Shown piece by piece: positions 54,434 to 61,997 of a DNA stretch of 64,000 nt. Under the pieces are notes generated by a model. The model did no database searches and was not told the origin of the DNA. It worked only from the letters and a program-made list of their open reading frames with translations. The first letter of the stretch is position 1. Every line of letters begins with the position of its first letter. The stretch is taken from contig JAEXFI010000043.1 of assembly GCA_023400235.1 (NCBI GenBank), positions 93,314 through 157,313 of the forward strand. Reading direction: 5' to 3'. The DNA is from Bacillota bacterium (lineage in GTDB: Bacteria; Bacillota; Clostridia; Acetivibrionales; DSM-1351). The position numbers were made by a program, and so were the translations under genes.

Positions 54434-55114
54434 TTATTCTTTTGCTGTACCATCCCAGGCATTTCTGAATACACCCAAGCCATATGCTGTAAAAGGATGC
54501 TCAAAGCTTGCCTTGTATACATCCAGTCCACAGGTTACAATGTCGGCACCCAGGGCGGCAAAATCACCGATTTGCTTACCGTTTCTTACAGCTGCAACAA
54601 TTATTTCAGTATCAAAGCCGTAGTTTCTGTATATCTTAACAATGTCAGAAATATAATCAACCGAGTTGTCGCCGCTGTTTTCCTTCCAGCCTACAAAAGG
54701 AGAAACGAACTTAGCTCCAAGTTTTCCTACAGGAATGGCCTGTGATGGAGAAAATACCAGTGTAACGTTTGTTCTGATTCCCATTTTTTCAAGCTTTTTG
54801 GCTGCAATCAGTCCCTGTTCCGTGCAGGGGAGCTTTATTACGTAGTTTGGTGAATAGGCTGCTACTTCCTTAGCTGCCTCAACTATATCCTCCCACTTAT
54901 CATGGTGTGGATTGATTTCGAAGGATACAGGAAATTTGTCCATACCCTCGATTCCTTCTTCTTTTATCCATGCCGCCACATCTTTAACCACCTGCATAAA
55001 TGGCTTTCCGCTTAATTGAATATGTTTCGGGTTGGTAGTAACACCATCAATACGAAAATTTTCATATGCATACTTGATTTCATCCAGCTTCGCACTGTCT
55101 AAAAAATATTTCAT
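54434..55114 (-). CDS. FSA/TalC-type transaldolase or aldolase (candidate sulfofructose transaldolase)
   Basis: A 226-residue TIM-barrel protein of the fructose-6-phosphate aldolase/TalC group. MKYFLDSAKLDEIKYAYENF and GVTTNPKHIQLSG form the N-terminal block, Lys94 in YVIKLPCTEQG is the Schiff-base lysine, and GADIVTCGLDVYKASFEHP ends the barrel. The start ATG 55114 follows GAGGGATACTGCT. Sulfofructose transaldolases of Bacillus and gut Firmicutes are of this short type. It could yield sulfolactaldehyde with either transfer of the C3 unit to GAP or free dihydroxyacetone, for which DhaK/DhaL are encoded in the same locus. Confidence 0.86.
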   Translation of the reverse strand: MKYFLDSAKLDEIKYAYENFRIDGVTTNPKHIQLSGKPFMQVVKDVAAWIKEEGIEGMDKFPVSFEINPHHDKWEDIVEAAKEVAAYSPNYVIKLPCTEQGLIAAKKLEKMGIRTNVTLVFSPSQAIPVGKLGAKFVSPFVGWKENSGDNSVDYISDIVKIYRNYGFDTEIIVAAVRNGKQIGDFAALGADIVTCGLDVYKASFEHPFTAYGLGVFRNAWDGTAKE

Positions 55115-55152
55115 AGCAGTATCCCTCACTTTTCTTTAATTGATTGGTTGGT

Positions 55153-55629
55153 TTATTTATAAATCTCAGCTTCAATATTTTTAACCTGTATTCTTGCATT
55201 CCTTAAATTCTTTGCCCGCCATTCTTCAAGATTCTGTGTAAACTCTGTATTAAGGAAGGTGTCTACCATGGCACAGCCCACAAACTCAGCAGTAAGCCAG
55301 CCCCCAAGGCATAAAATGTTGGCATCGTTTATAGCTCTGGCCTTTTCAGCAGCATAAGTATTTTCACAAACTGCCGCATAAACTCCCTTGTGCTTGTTTG
55401 CAACAATTGATACTCCCATACCGGTACCGCAGATTAATACAGCTCTTTCAAACTCTCCTCCCGATACTCTTTTAGCAACTGCAGAAGCCACTTCAAAATA
55501 AGGCTTGGGCTCCTCTTCGTTGAGTGTGCCTCCGTCAGTAACTTCATAGCCTGACTGTGTCAAATGTGCTTTTATAGCTTCCTTTAAAGGAAAACCTGAT
55601 TTGTCGGAACCAATAATTATTTTTTTCAT
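55153..55629 (-). CDS. RpiB/LacAB-type isomerase lacking ring-opening His (SqwI-like)
   Basis: A 158-residue RpiB-fold isomerase. The catalytic Cys and anion hole are kept in LICGTGMGVSIVANK. Two residues that RpiB needs are changed: the phosphate-binding His of GSDHxG is Lys (GSDKSG), and the ring-opening His of R-x-HNDAN is Ile (RAINDAN). An isomerase that acts on an open-chain, non-phosphorylated substrate could do without both. 4-deoxy-4-sulfoerythrose, which cannot close a furanose ring, is such a substrate in the sulfo-transketolase pathway (enzyme SqwI). It lies directly before the split transketolase genes on the map, that is after them in transcription. Confidence 0.84.
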   Translation of the reverse strand: MKKIIIGSDKSGFPLKEAIKAHLTQSGYEVTDGGTLNEEEPKPYFEVASAVAKRVSGGEFERAVLICGTGMGVSIVANKHKGVYAAVCENTYAAEKARAINDANILCLGGWLTAEFVGCAMVDTFLNTEFTQNLEEWRAKNLRNARIQVKNIEAEIYK

Positions 55630-55644
55630 AAAATCCCCCTTGTC

Positions 55645-56589
55645 TTATCTTTTCATGGCTATGGCCTTTTCTGCTGCCAGCACTATTTCTTTTTCAGTAA
55701 GTCCGTATTTTTCTTTCAGAAAGTCTGTAAGACCTACTTCTCCAAAGGTATCCCTCACGCCGACTCTCTGTACAGGGACAGGGTTGTTTTCGCTGAGGAA
55801 TTCAGCAACTGCTCCGCCCAAGCCATTGAGTATGGAATGATTTTCGGCAGTTACAACCGCTCCCGTTTTTCTTGCACTTTGTAACACAAGTTCTTCATCC
55901 AAAGGCTTGATTGTATGAATATTTATTATCTCTGGGTCAATTCCTTTTTCAGTGAGTGTTTGAGCTGCCTTCAAGGCCTCTTCAACCATTATTCCGCTTG
56001 CCAGAATGGTAACATCCTTCCCCTCCTTGAGAACACTTCCCTTCCCAAGCTTAAATTCAGCATTGTCATCGAATATCCGAACTGCATTTCTTCTCAGTAA
56101 CCTTATATATACCGGGCCATAGTGCTCCAGTATCTGCGGGAAAATCTTCTTTAGCTGAGCGCTGTCTACCGGCTCGTAAATAATCATGCCCGGTATATTT
56201 CTCATAATGGCTACATCCTCCATACTCATATGAGTACCGCCATTCAGCTCCGCAGTCACTCCCGGGTCACTGCCCATTATCTTCACGTTCAAGCCGGCAT
56301 AAGCAACGGATAATGTAACCTGGTCACATACACGTCTTGTGGAAAAGGGAGTGAAGGTATGAGTAAATGGAATTTTACCCATTGCAGACATTCCTGCTGC
56401 TACGCCTATCATATTTGCTTCCTGAACACCACAGTTTACGGTTCTTTGCGGAAAAGCTTCGCCAAAGCGTGTAGTTCCTGCCGCCTTCATAAGGTCAGCT
56501 TCCACTATGACAAGCCTTTCATCCTGCTTTGCATATTCTGTCAGCAGGTCCACATAGGTTTCTCTCAGCCATCTATTTTCAAGTTCCAT
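55645..56589 (-). CDS. Transketolase C-terminal subunit
   Basis: A 314-residue subunit with the Pyr-binding and C-terminal domains of split transketolases. EADLMKAAGTTRFGEAFPQR at the start, GVQEANMIGVAAGMSAMGKIPFTHTFTPF with the catalytic Glu that activates thiamine, then AENHSILNGLGGAVAEFLSE. The start ATG follows TTGGAGATAAT, which is the end of a family A element. With the N-terminal subunit upstream it makes a complete transketolase. In this context it may cleave sulfofructose and pass C2 units to GAP (SqwGH function). Confidence 0.9.
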   Translation of the reverse strand: MELENRWLRETYVDLLTEYAKQDERLVIVEADLMKAAGTTRFGEAFPQRTVNCGVQEANMIGVAAGMSAMGKIPFTHTFTPFSTRRVCDQVTLSVAYAGLNVKIMGSDPGVTAELNGGTHMSMEDVAIMRNIPGMIIYEPVDSAQLKKIFPQILEHYGPVYIRLLRRNAVRIFDDNAEFKLGKGSVLKEGKDVTILASGIMVEEALKAAQTLTEKGIDPEIINIHTIKPLDEELVLQSARKTGAVVTAENHSILNGLGGAVAEFLSENNPVPVQRVGVRDTFGEVGLTDFLKEKYGLTEKEIVLAAEKAIAMKR

Positions 56590-56593
56590 ATTA

Positions 56594-56652
56594 TCTCCAA
56601 TCTGCGCGTGAAGCGCGTGCTCAAATAGTTATGAAAAGCCGCTTCAAGCTAG
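56594..56652 (-). repeat. Family A structured repeat, copy 4 (truncated)
   Basis: About 59 bp on the minus strand between the two transketolase genes: TAGCTTGAAGCGGCTTTTCA then CTATTTGAGCACGCGCTTCA and CGCGCAGATTGGAGA. Stem 1 is reduced, the last stem (ACGCGC with GCGCGT/CGCGCA) and the ribosome site remain. The TAG stop of the N-terminal subunit lies inside the element. Confidence 0.78.
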
Positions 56653-57479
56653 GCCTGTTCCCTTTTATCCAGTAATTCCACAGCCTTTTTCCAGGTATCC
56701 TCCGGAATAGGCATATTGTGAGAGGCAACATTATTTTCACAGAAAAATCCGCCTTTACCCTTGATGGTATTCAATATAATCATATGGGGTTTTCCTTTTA
56801 TCTTTTTAGCATTGTCAATGGCATATAAAATTTGTTTCAAATCATGTCCGTCAATTGTTTGCACATGCCAGCCAAATGCTTCCCATTTCCTGTCCAGGGG
56901 TTCAAGTCCGTTTACTTCCTCTATTAGACCGTCAATCTGCATCTTATTGTAATCGGTAAAGGCTATGATATTGTCAAGACCTCTGCCGCCTGCCAGCATG
57001 GCAGCTTCCCATATCTGCCCTTCCTGGCTCTCTCCGTCTCCAATGATGGTATATACGTAAAGGCTTTTCTTGTCCATCCTGGCTGCAACCGCCATCCCCA
57101 TTGCGGCTGAAAATCCCTGCCCCAGGGAACCTGTTGACATGTCGATACCATTTGTCCTCTTCATGTCGCAATGACTTGGAAGGTTTGTATCAGGCCTGTT
57201 CAGGGTATCCAATTCCTCCATTGGAATAAAACCCTTTAATGCCAGTGCAGAATACAGTGCCGGGCCTCCATGGCCTTTTGATAAAACCAGCCTGTCTCTG
57301 TTTTCCATTTTTGAATTATTTGAATCAATATTCATAACCTCAAAATAAAGTGCCGACAAGATTTCACAAAGTGATAACGCTCCGCCTATATGTCCCACAC
57401 CAAGTTTTCCAATGGCTTGTATGGTTAACTTCCGAATGTCACATGCTCTGTTTTCAAGCAGCTTGATTTTGTTTTCCAT
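56649..57479 (-). CDS. Transketolase N-terminal (TPP-binding) subunit
   Basis: A 276-residue subunit. KLGVGHIGGALSLCEILSAL and SKGHGGPALYSALALKG begin the domain; the thiamine diphosphate motif is GDGESQEGQIWEAAMLAG...TDYNKMQIDG (GDG to N pattern). The start ATG 57479 follows TTGGAGGCAAGCAA; an upstream ATG at 57512 has no site. The gene ends within a family A element, 59 bp before the C-terminal subunit. Confidence 0.9.
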   Translation of the reverse strand: MENKIKLLENRACDIRKLTIQAIGKLGVGHIGGALSLCEILSALYFEVMNIDSNNSKMENRDRLVLSKGHGGPALYSALALKGFIPMEELDTLNRPDTNLPSHCDMKRTNGIDMSTGSLGQGFSAAMGMAVAARMDKKSLYVYTIIGDGESQEGQIWEAAMLAGGRGLDNIIAFTDYNKMQIDGLIEEVNGLEPLDRKWEAFGWHVQTIDGHDLKQILYAIDNAKKIKGKPHMIILNTIKGKGGFFCENNVASHNMPIPEDTWKKAVELLDKREQA

Positions 57480-57536
57480 TTGCTTGCCTCCAAATCTTTG
57501 ACTTTCAATCATTCGATAATATATTTAAATTTTTCA

Positions 57537-58658
57537 TTATAAAATTGATTTAAGCAGCTCATAGACCGTTTCATTATTCATAACAGCGGGAGTCAGCTGA
57601 ATAATTGCAGCACCAAGGCCGATTTCAGTTATGTGTTCCAGGTCAGCTTCCTTAACTCCGATTTGCTGTAAACGCACAGGCATATTCATACCTTTCATAA
57701 GCTCTTCAATTGCTTGGGAGAATTTCTCAAGACTTTCAAAGCCAAGGTAATCCGTCAGAGCCTTCATTTTTGCTTCAGCCTGCTGTCTGCTGATTTTAAT
57801 AAATGCAGGAAGGGTTATTGAGCAAGCAGTTCCATGGTTTGCTCCAAATTCTGTTGTCAAGGGAAAGCTTAATGCGTGTATGCCGGTTGTTCTTGTCTGG
57901 CTGAAAGCAATTCCTGCTATCAGGCTGGCCTTGATCATTGCTGCTCTTGCTTCCTTGTTTTCAGGTTCGCTGTATGCGGTTTTTATATTGTCAAGTATCA
58001 GCTTCATGGCGCCGATAGCAAGCATGTCGCAAATGGGCTGTGATGCCTTGTTCCAGTAAGCTTCAATAGCATGGCAGAAAGCATCCATACCGGTGGATGC
58101 CGTAACCGGGGCCGGCAGGGTATATGTAAGCTCACAGTCAATCATTGAATAGTCAGGCCAGAATTCGTTATTAACCATTGGCATTTTTATGCCGGCCCTC
58201 TTATTTGTATATACACCCACATTTGTTACTTCACTGCCTGTTCCGGCAGTCGTGGGAATACATACCAGCGTTGCCTGTCTCTTTGACAGTGTCCTGCTGC
58301 CGCCGCTGTAATAGTCATAAATGCTGCCCTCGTTTGTAACCAGACAGGAAACTATTTTTGAAATATCAAGAGCGCTTCCGCCGCCTAAGCCTATGACACA
58401 ATCAGCTTTTATAGCTCTTGCAACTTCTGCTGCCTTATCAACACTCTCACATGAAGGATTAGGTTCCACATCACTAAAGTAGGCAACATTTTTACCGGTC
58501 ATACTTTCTCCGATTTGCTTTGCCACACCTGACTGATAAAGGAATGGGTCTGAAATAATCAGAACATTCTTTCCGCCGATATACTTATCCGCTTTTTTAG
58601 AGATTCCGGCCTCAAAACATATTTTTGTAGGCATAAAAAATTCAAATTGGTTATCCAT
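57537..58658 (-). CDS. Iron-containing alcohol dehydrogenase (candidate sulfonate-aldehyde reductase)
   Basis: A 373-residue group III alcohol dehydrogenase. GLGGGSALDISKIVSCL binds the nicotinamide cofactor, GTGSEVTNVGVY follows, and the metal ligands are the Asp of SMIDCEL region and His in DAFCHAIEAYW, TGIHALSFP and GANHGTACSITLP. Fe-ADHs reduce sulfolactaldehyde to dihydroxypropanesulfonate or sulfoacetaldehyde to isethionate in fermenting sulfoglycolysis; either fits here. It is the first gene of the catabolic operon behind the promoter at 58784-58813. Confidence 0.88.
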   Translation of the reverse strand: MDNQFEFFMPTKICFEAGISKKADKYIGGKNVLIISDPFLYQSGVAKQIGESMTGKNVAYFSDVEPNPSCESVDKAAEVARAIKADCVIGLGGGSALDISKIVSCLVTNEGSIYDYYSGGSRTLSKRQATLVCIPTTAGTGSEVTNVGVYTNKRAGIKMPMVNNEFWPDYSMIDCELTYTLPAPVTASTGMDAFCHAIEAYWNKASQPICDMLAIGAMKLILDNIKTAYSEPENKEARAAMIKASLIAGIAFSQTRTTGIHALSFPLTTEFGANHGTACSITLPAFIKISRQQAEAKMKALTDYLGFESLEKFSQAIEELMKGMNMPVRLQQIGVKEADLEHITEIGLGAAIIQLTPAVMNNETVYELLKSIL

Positions 58659-58783
58659 AACTTAATCCCTCCTGAAAACAATAATTTTGCATTTTTTATA
58701 TTTGATTAATCTTTTTAATTCTATTTCCAAAATTTTTTAAAATTATATATGGATTTCGACATCTTTCGTCGCTTTACGTATAA

Positions 58784-58813
58784 ATTATATTGCATTTCAG
58801 TGTGGTATGTCAA
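58784..58813 (-). promoter_or_regulatory. Promoter of the sulfoquinovose catabolic operon
   Basis: On the minus strand TTGACA (58813-58808), an 18-bp spacer and TATAAT (58789-58784), both perfect consensus boxes, about 125 bp before the alcohol dehydrogenase start. It should drive the eight genes down to the DMT transporter. Confidence 0.85.
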
Positions 58814-58862
58814 TATATTTTTAAAGGATTTAATTAATTAGCTTCAATTGGGTAAAATAATA

Positions 58863-58908
58863 AGGGAGTGTTGTAAAATGAAAGTAATTTCATTTTACAA
58901 CACTCCCT
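58863..58908. repeat. Family C hairpin, copy 2
   Basis: Perfect 21-bp arms AGGGAGTGTTGTAAAATGAA(A) at 58863-58883 and their complement at 58888-58908, with a 4-nt loop. It is the sister of 50788-50829, and the two copies bracket the catabolic operon. It may also end transcription of the DhaK/DhaL operon. Confidence 0.82.
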
Positions 58909-59075
58909 ATAGAAAAACTGCTTGCGGGCCAAACGCTAAGGCCCACATCTTGCATCCTTTTACCAAAAATGGATGCAAAACCGCACTTTTTCCCTTCAAC
59001 TCTGCATATTTATATGTTTCGCAACAGCCTCTTGATACTTTTTAAATTGGGTTTTATTATTTTTAATTAAATTTT

Positions 59076-59708
59076 TTAAGCCAAACTTAAATCCTTTGTC
59101 AACTCAGTAAAAATTACTCCTATAGCAACTGCTCCGGCATCAGGATAGTTTACACTTCTTTCGCCTACATAGCTGGCTCTGCCTTTTGTAGCCACCATGG
59201 TTTTTGTTTTCTCTCCGCCGGCAACAGCAGCAAGAGCAGCAGCCTTCATTGCAGACAGCATTTCCTCACCTTTTTCAGCACTGGCCTTTAAGGCTTCCGC
59301 AGCAGGAATCAAGGCATCCAGCAGAGTCTTATCCCCTAACTTTGCTCCGCCCCTCTTTTGAATACCCTCTACCGCGCTTTGCATAAGAGCTGCCAATTGG
59401 GACAAATCCAGTTCGGTCTTATCTGCCGCATACTTTGCAGCGCTTCTGAAGGCAGACCCCCATATGGGTCCCGACGCTCCGCCGCAGTACTCTGTAATTA
59501 TCATTCCGCAGCCCTTAAGGAAAGCGCCTATATCCTCCTGTGGAACTTCATTCCAATCCTGCTTCAACTGCTTAAAGCCTTTTGCAACCGACATTCCGAA
59601 ATCTCCGTCACCTGCAACAGAATCCAGTTCACAAAAATACACCTCGTTTGCTATGATAATATCTGCCATATTCATAACAAGCTCTGTTATCTTTTTAGTA
59701 GTCAACAT
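59076..59708 (-). CDS. dhaL: Dihydroxyacetone kinase, ADP/ATP-binding subunit DhaL
   Basis: A 210-residue all-helical subunit. The Mg-nucleotide site is VAGDGDFGMSV with GGASGPIWGSAFRSA, GDKTLLDALIPAAE and KGRASYVGERS. It works with DhaK to phosphorylate dihydroxyacetone. No DhaM (PTS donor) gene is present, so the phosphate source (ATP or PTS from elsewhere) is open. It ends the glycerol dehydrogenase-DhaK-DhaL operon, 21 bp after DhaK. Confidence 0.9.
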   Translation of the reverse strand: MLTTKKITELVMNMADIIIANEVYFCELDSVAGDGDFGMSVAKGFKQLKQDWNEVPQEDIGAFLKGCGMIITEYCGGASGPIWGSAFRSAAKYAADKTELDLSQLAALMQSAVEGIQKRGGAKLGDKTLLDALIPAAEALKASAEKGEEMLSAMKAAALAAVAGGEKTKTMVATKGRASYVGERSVNYPDAGAVAIGVIFTELTKDLSLA

Positions 59709-59729
59709 ATTCTTTTACTTCCTCTCCTT

Positions 59730-60722
59730 TTAGATTTTTAGTGCCGGAGTATCAGCCGAGGCATCCAAATAGCCCTTAAGCTCAGCATCCAGTTTAAGCA
59801 GGGATATGGAAGCGCCTGCCATATCTATTGCGGTCATATAGTTGCCCACAAAGGTTTTGTATATCTTTATGCTTTTGTTCTCAAGGGCAGCTGCAACTGA
59901 ATTATTGAGCAAATATAGTTCCTGCAAGGGTGTTCCCCCAAGCCCATTGACCAAAAGAGCAACCTCATCCCCGGAAACTATGGGGAGATCCTTTGTTATC
60001 AGATCTATCATTCTATCTGCCAATTCTTCAGCAGTAGCAAGCTTTTCACGGGCAATTCCTGGTTCGCCATGGATTCCCACACCAAACTCTATCTCATCAT
60101 CATTGAGGCTGAAGGTAGGTGTTCCCTTTGCCGGAACCGTGCAGGAAGTCAATGCAAAGCCAATTGAACGGACGTTTTTTATCGCCTTTTGTGCTACTTC
60201 CTTAACCTGCTTTAGTTCCATGCCCTGTTCAGCTGCGGCACCGGCCAGCTTATGCACAAAAACAGTACCGGCTACACCTCTCCTGCCAACTGTGTACAGG
60301 CTGTCCTTGACTGCAACATCGTCATTTACATAAACCTTTTCAACAACTATATCATCGTCTTCCGCCATTTCAGCCGCTGCATCAAAGTTCATGCAATCTC
60401 CGGAGTAGTTCTTTATTATCAGAAGTGTCCCCTTATCCGACTGTGTTTCCAAAATAGCATTGTAAACCTGTATGGTGGATGGAGATGCAAATACGTCTCC
60501 GCAAACTGCCACATCCAGCATGCCTTTGCCCACAAAGCCTGCATGAGCAGGTTCATGTCCGCTTCCTCCTCCGCTGATAAGAGTGACCTTGCCTTTATTC
60601 AGCTGCTTTCTTTTAATAATTTTGTATTTTTTACTGAAGGAAAGCTCTTCCGGATGTGCCTTTACAATCCCCTGGCACATCTCGATTACAATATCCTCAA
60701 CCTTATTTATTATTTTTTTCAT
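59730..60722 (-). CDS. dhaK: Dihydroxyacetone kinase subunit DhaK
   Basis: A 330-residue substrate-binding subunit. LISGGGSGHEPAHAGFVGKG at the start and GDVFASPSTIQV form the first domain; the His that binds the triose as a hemiaminal is in GVGIHGEPGI. It would phosphorylate dihydroxyacetone from the glycerol dehydrogenase encoded upstream, or that set free by an FSA-type aldolase. The gene follows the glycerol dehydrogenase gene by 17 bp. Confidence 0.92.
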   Translation of the reverse strand: MKKIINKVEDIVIEMCQGIVKAHPEELSFSKKYKIIKRKQLNKGKVTLISGGGSGHEPAHAGFVGKGMLDVAVCGDVFASPSTIQVYNAILETQSDKGTLLIIKNYSGDCMNFDAAAEMAEDDDIVVEKVYVNDDVAVKDSLYTVGRRGVAGTVFVHKLAGAAAEQGMELKQVKEVAQKAIKNVRSIGFALTSCTVPAKGTPTFSLNDDEIEFGVGIHGEPGIAREKLATAEELADRMIDLITKDLPIVSGDEVALLVNGLGGTPLQELYLLNNSVAAALENKSIKIYKTFVGNYMTAIDMAGASISLLKLDAELKGYLDASADTPALKI

Positions 60723-60739
60723 ATGCTTTTACTCCTATT

Positions 60740-61822
60740 CTATTGGCCAAGTTTGTCGGCAGTCATTATTGCAGCGTATACATCCTTTGCCTTAACCGGG
60801 AAAGGCATGTTGTGAATTGTCTCACCTTGCGCAGTTGCAGCTTTTGCCACAGCCATGATCTTTTCCTCTGTAACCTGAACAATTCCAAGGTCTTTGAGAC
60901 AGGTTGGAAGACCTACTGATTTGCAATAGTCAATGACATTGTCTATTTCTTCTTGTGGTGCATTTTCCAGTACCAGATGAACAACTGTTCCAAAGGATAC
61001 TTTTTCACCATGCATATAATGATGAGTTTCCTCAAGGACGGTAAGGCCGTTGTGAATTGCATGTGCTGCCGCAAGACCGCTGCTTTCAAAGCCCAGGCCA
61101 CTCAAAAGTATATTTGCTTCGACTATATTTTCAAGTGCAGGTGTAACAACTTTCATTTCGCAAGCCGCCTTTGCTTTCAAGGATTCCTCCATAAGTGTTT
61201 CAAAGCAAAGTGTCGCCAACGCATATGCAGCCTTGGTGCTTTTTCCTCCCGGCATGTTATTTGCACCGGATCGTATACAGGATCTTGCCTCAAAGTATGT
61301 GGAAAGCGCATCGCCCATTCCTGCTACAAGAAATCTTACAGGAGCTCTGGAGATAATTCCTGTGTCAACAAGCACAAGATCAGGATTTTTCTGCAAATGG
61401 AAGTATTCCTCAAATTCGCTTTTCTCGTTATATATTATAGCAAGCTTACTTGTGGGAGCATCTGTGGATGCAATGGTAGGAACAATTATTACAGGTTTCT
61501 TAGAAAGGAAGGAAGCTGCTTTAGCCGTATCCAACGCCTTTCCTCCGCCTAAACCGATAAATACCCCACAAGCTTTATCCTCAGCTAGTTTTTGCAATCT
61601 TGCTATTTCTTTTTTTGTACACTCTTCTCCAAACTCCCCGTACACTATATCAAAAGCGTCGGTTTCCAGGGCTTTGTCAATATAGTTCTGTACTCTTGCC
61701 TGGTCTACCTTGGATGCTACCAGTAATGCCCTGTTGGAAAATTCCTTTACATAGGTTCCTAAATTATACAGTTCATCCTCCCCCTGTATATATTTAGATG
61801 GTGATATCATTACTTTTTTCAT
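60740..61822 (-). CDS. gldA: Glycerol dehydrogenase-like protein
   Basis: A 360-residue metal-dependent dehydrogenase of the GldA group. FIGLGGGKALDTAKAASFL binds NAD, STDAPTSKLAIIYNE follows, and metal ligands are Asp in VAGMGDALSTYFEA and His in HAIHNGLT and HGEKVSFGTVVH. It oxidises glycerol to dihydroxyacetone. With DhaK/DhaL it makes a complete route from glycerol to DHAP, fitting the glycerol released from sulfoquinovosyl glycerol. The start ATG is at 61822; the ribosome site is AAAGGAGTGG. Confidence 0.88.
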   Translation of the reverse strand: MKKVMISPSKYIQGEDELYNLGTYVKEFSNRALLVASKVDQARVQNYIDKALETDAFDIVYGEFGEECTKKEIARLQKLAEDKACGVFIGLGGGKALDTAKAASFLSKKPVIIVPTIASTDAPTSKLAIIYNEKSEFEEYFHLQKNPDLVLVDTGIISRAPVRFLVAGMGDALSTYFEARSCIRSGANNMPGGKSTKAAYALATLCFETLMEESLKAKAACEMKVVTPALENIVEANILLSGLGFESSGLAAAHAIHNGLTVLEETHHYMHGEKVSFGTVVHLVLENAPQEEIDNVIDYCKSVGLPTCLKDLGIVQVTEEKIMAVAKAATAQGETIHNMPFPVKAKDVYAAIMTADKLGQ

Positions 61823-61997
61823 AAAAATAAACCACTCCTTTAAATTTAATATGGAAATGAAATTATACCAATTACATTTTCATTATAAATTAAAGGGTGG
61901 TTGTGAACTTGAACATTAAGGCACAGTTCTAGGAAAAATCAATAGTAAAATTGCGCAATGATAGTAAAATTCAGCACTGCTTTTTTATGCACTTTTG

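Larger units (their letters stand above)
58659..59075. other. Intergenic region with promoter and family C hairpin
   Basis: A 417-bp gap between the DhaL stop and the alcohol dehydrogenase start. It holds the promoter 58784-58813, the family C hairpin 58863-58908 and, at 58930-59000, two more inverted repeats (GGGCC/GGCCC and TTGCATCC/GGATGCAA). No coding frame is supported. Confidence 0.6.
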
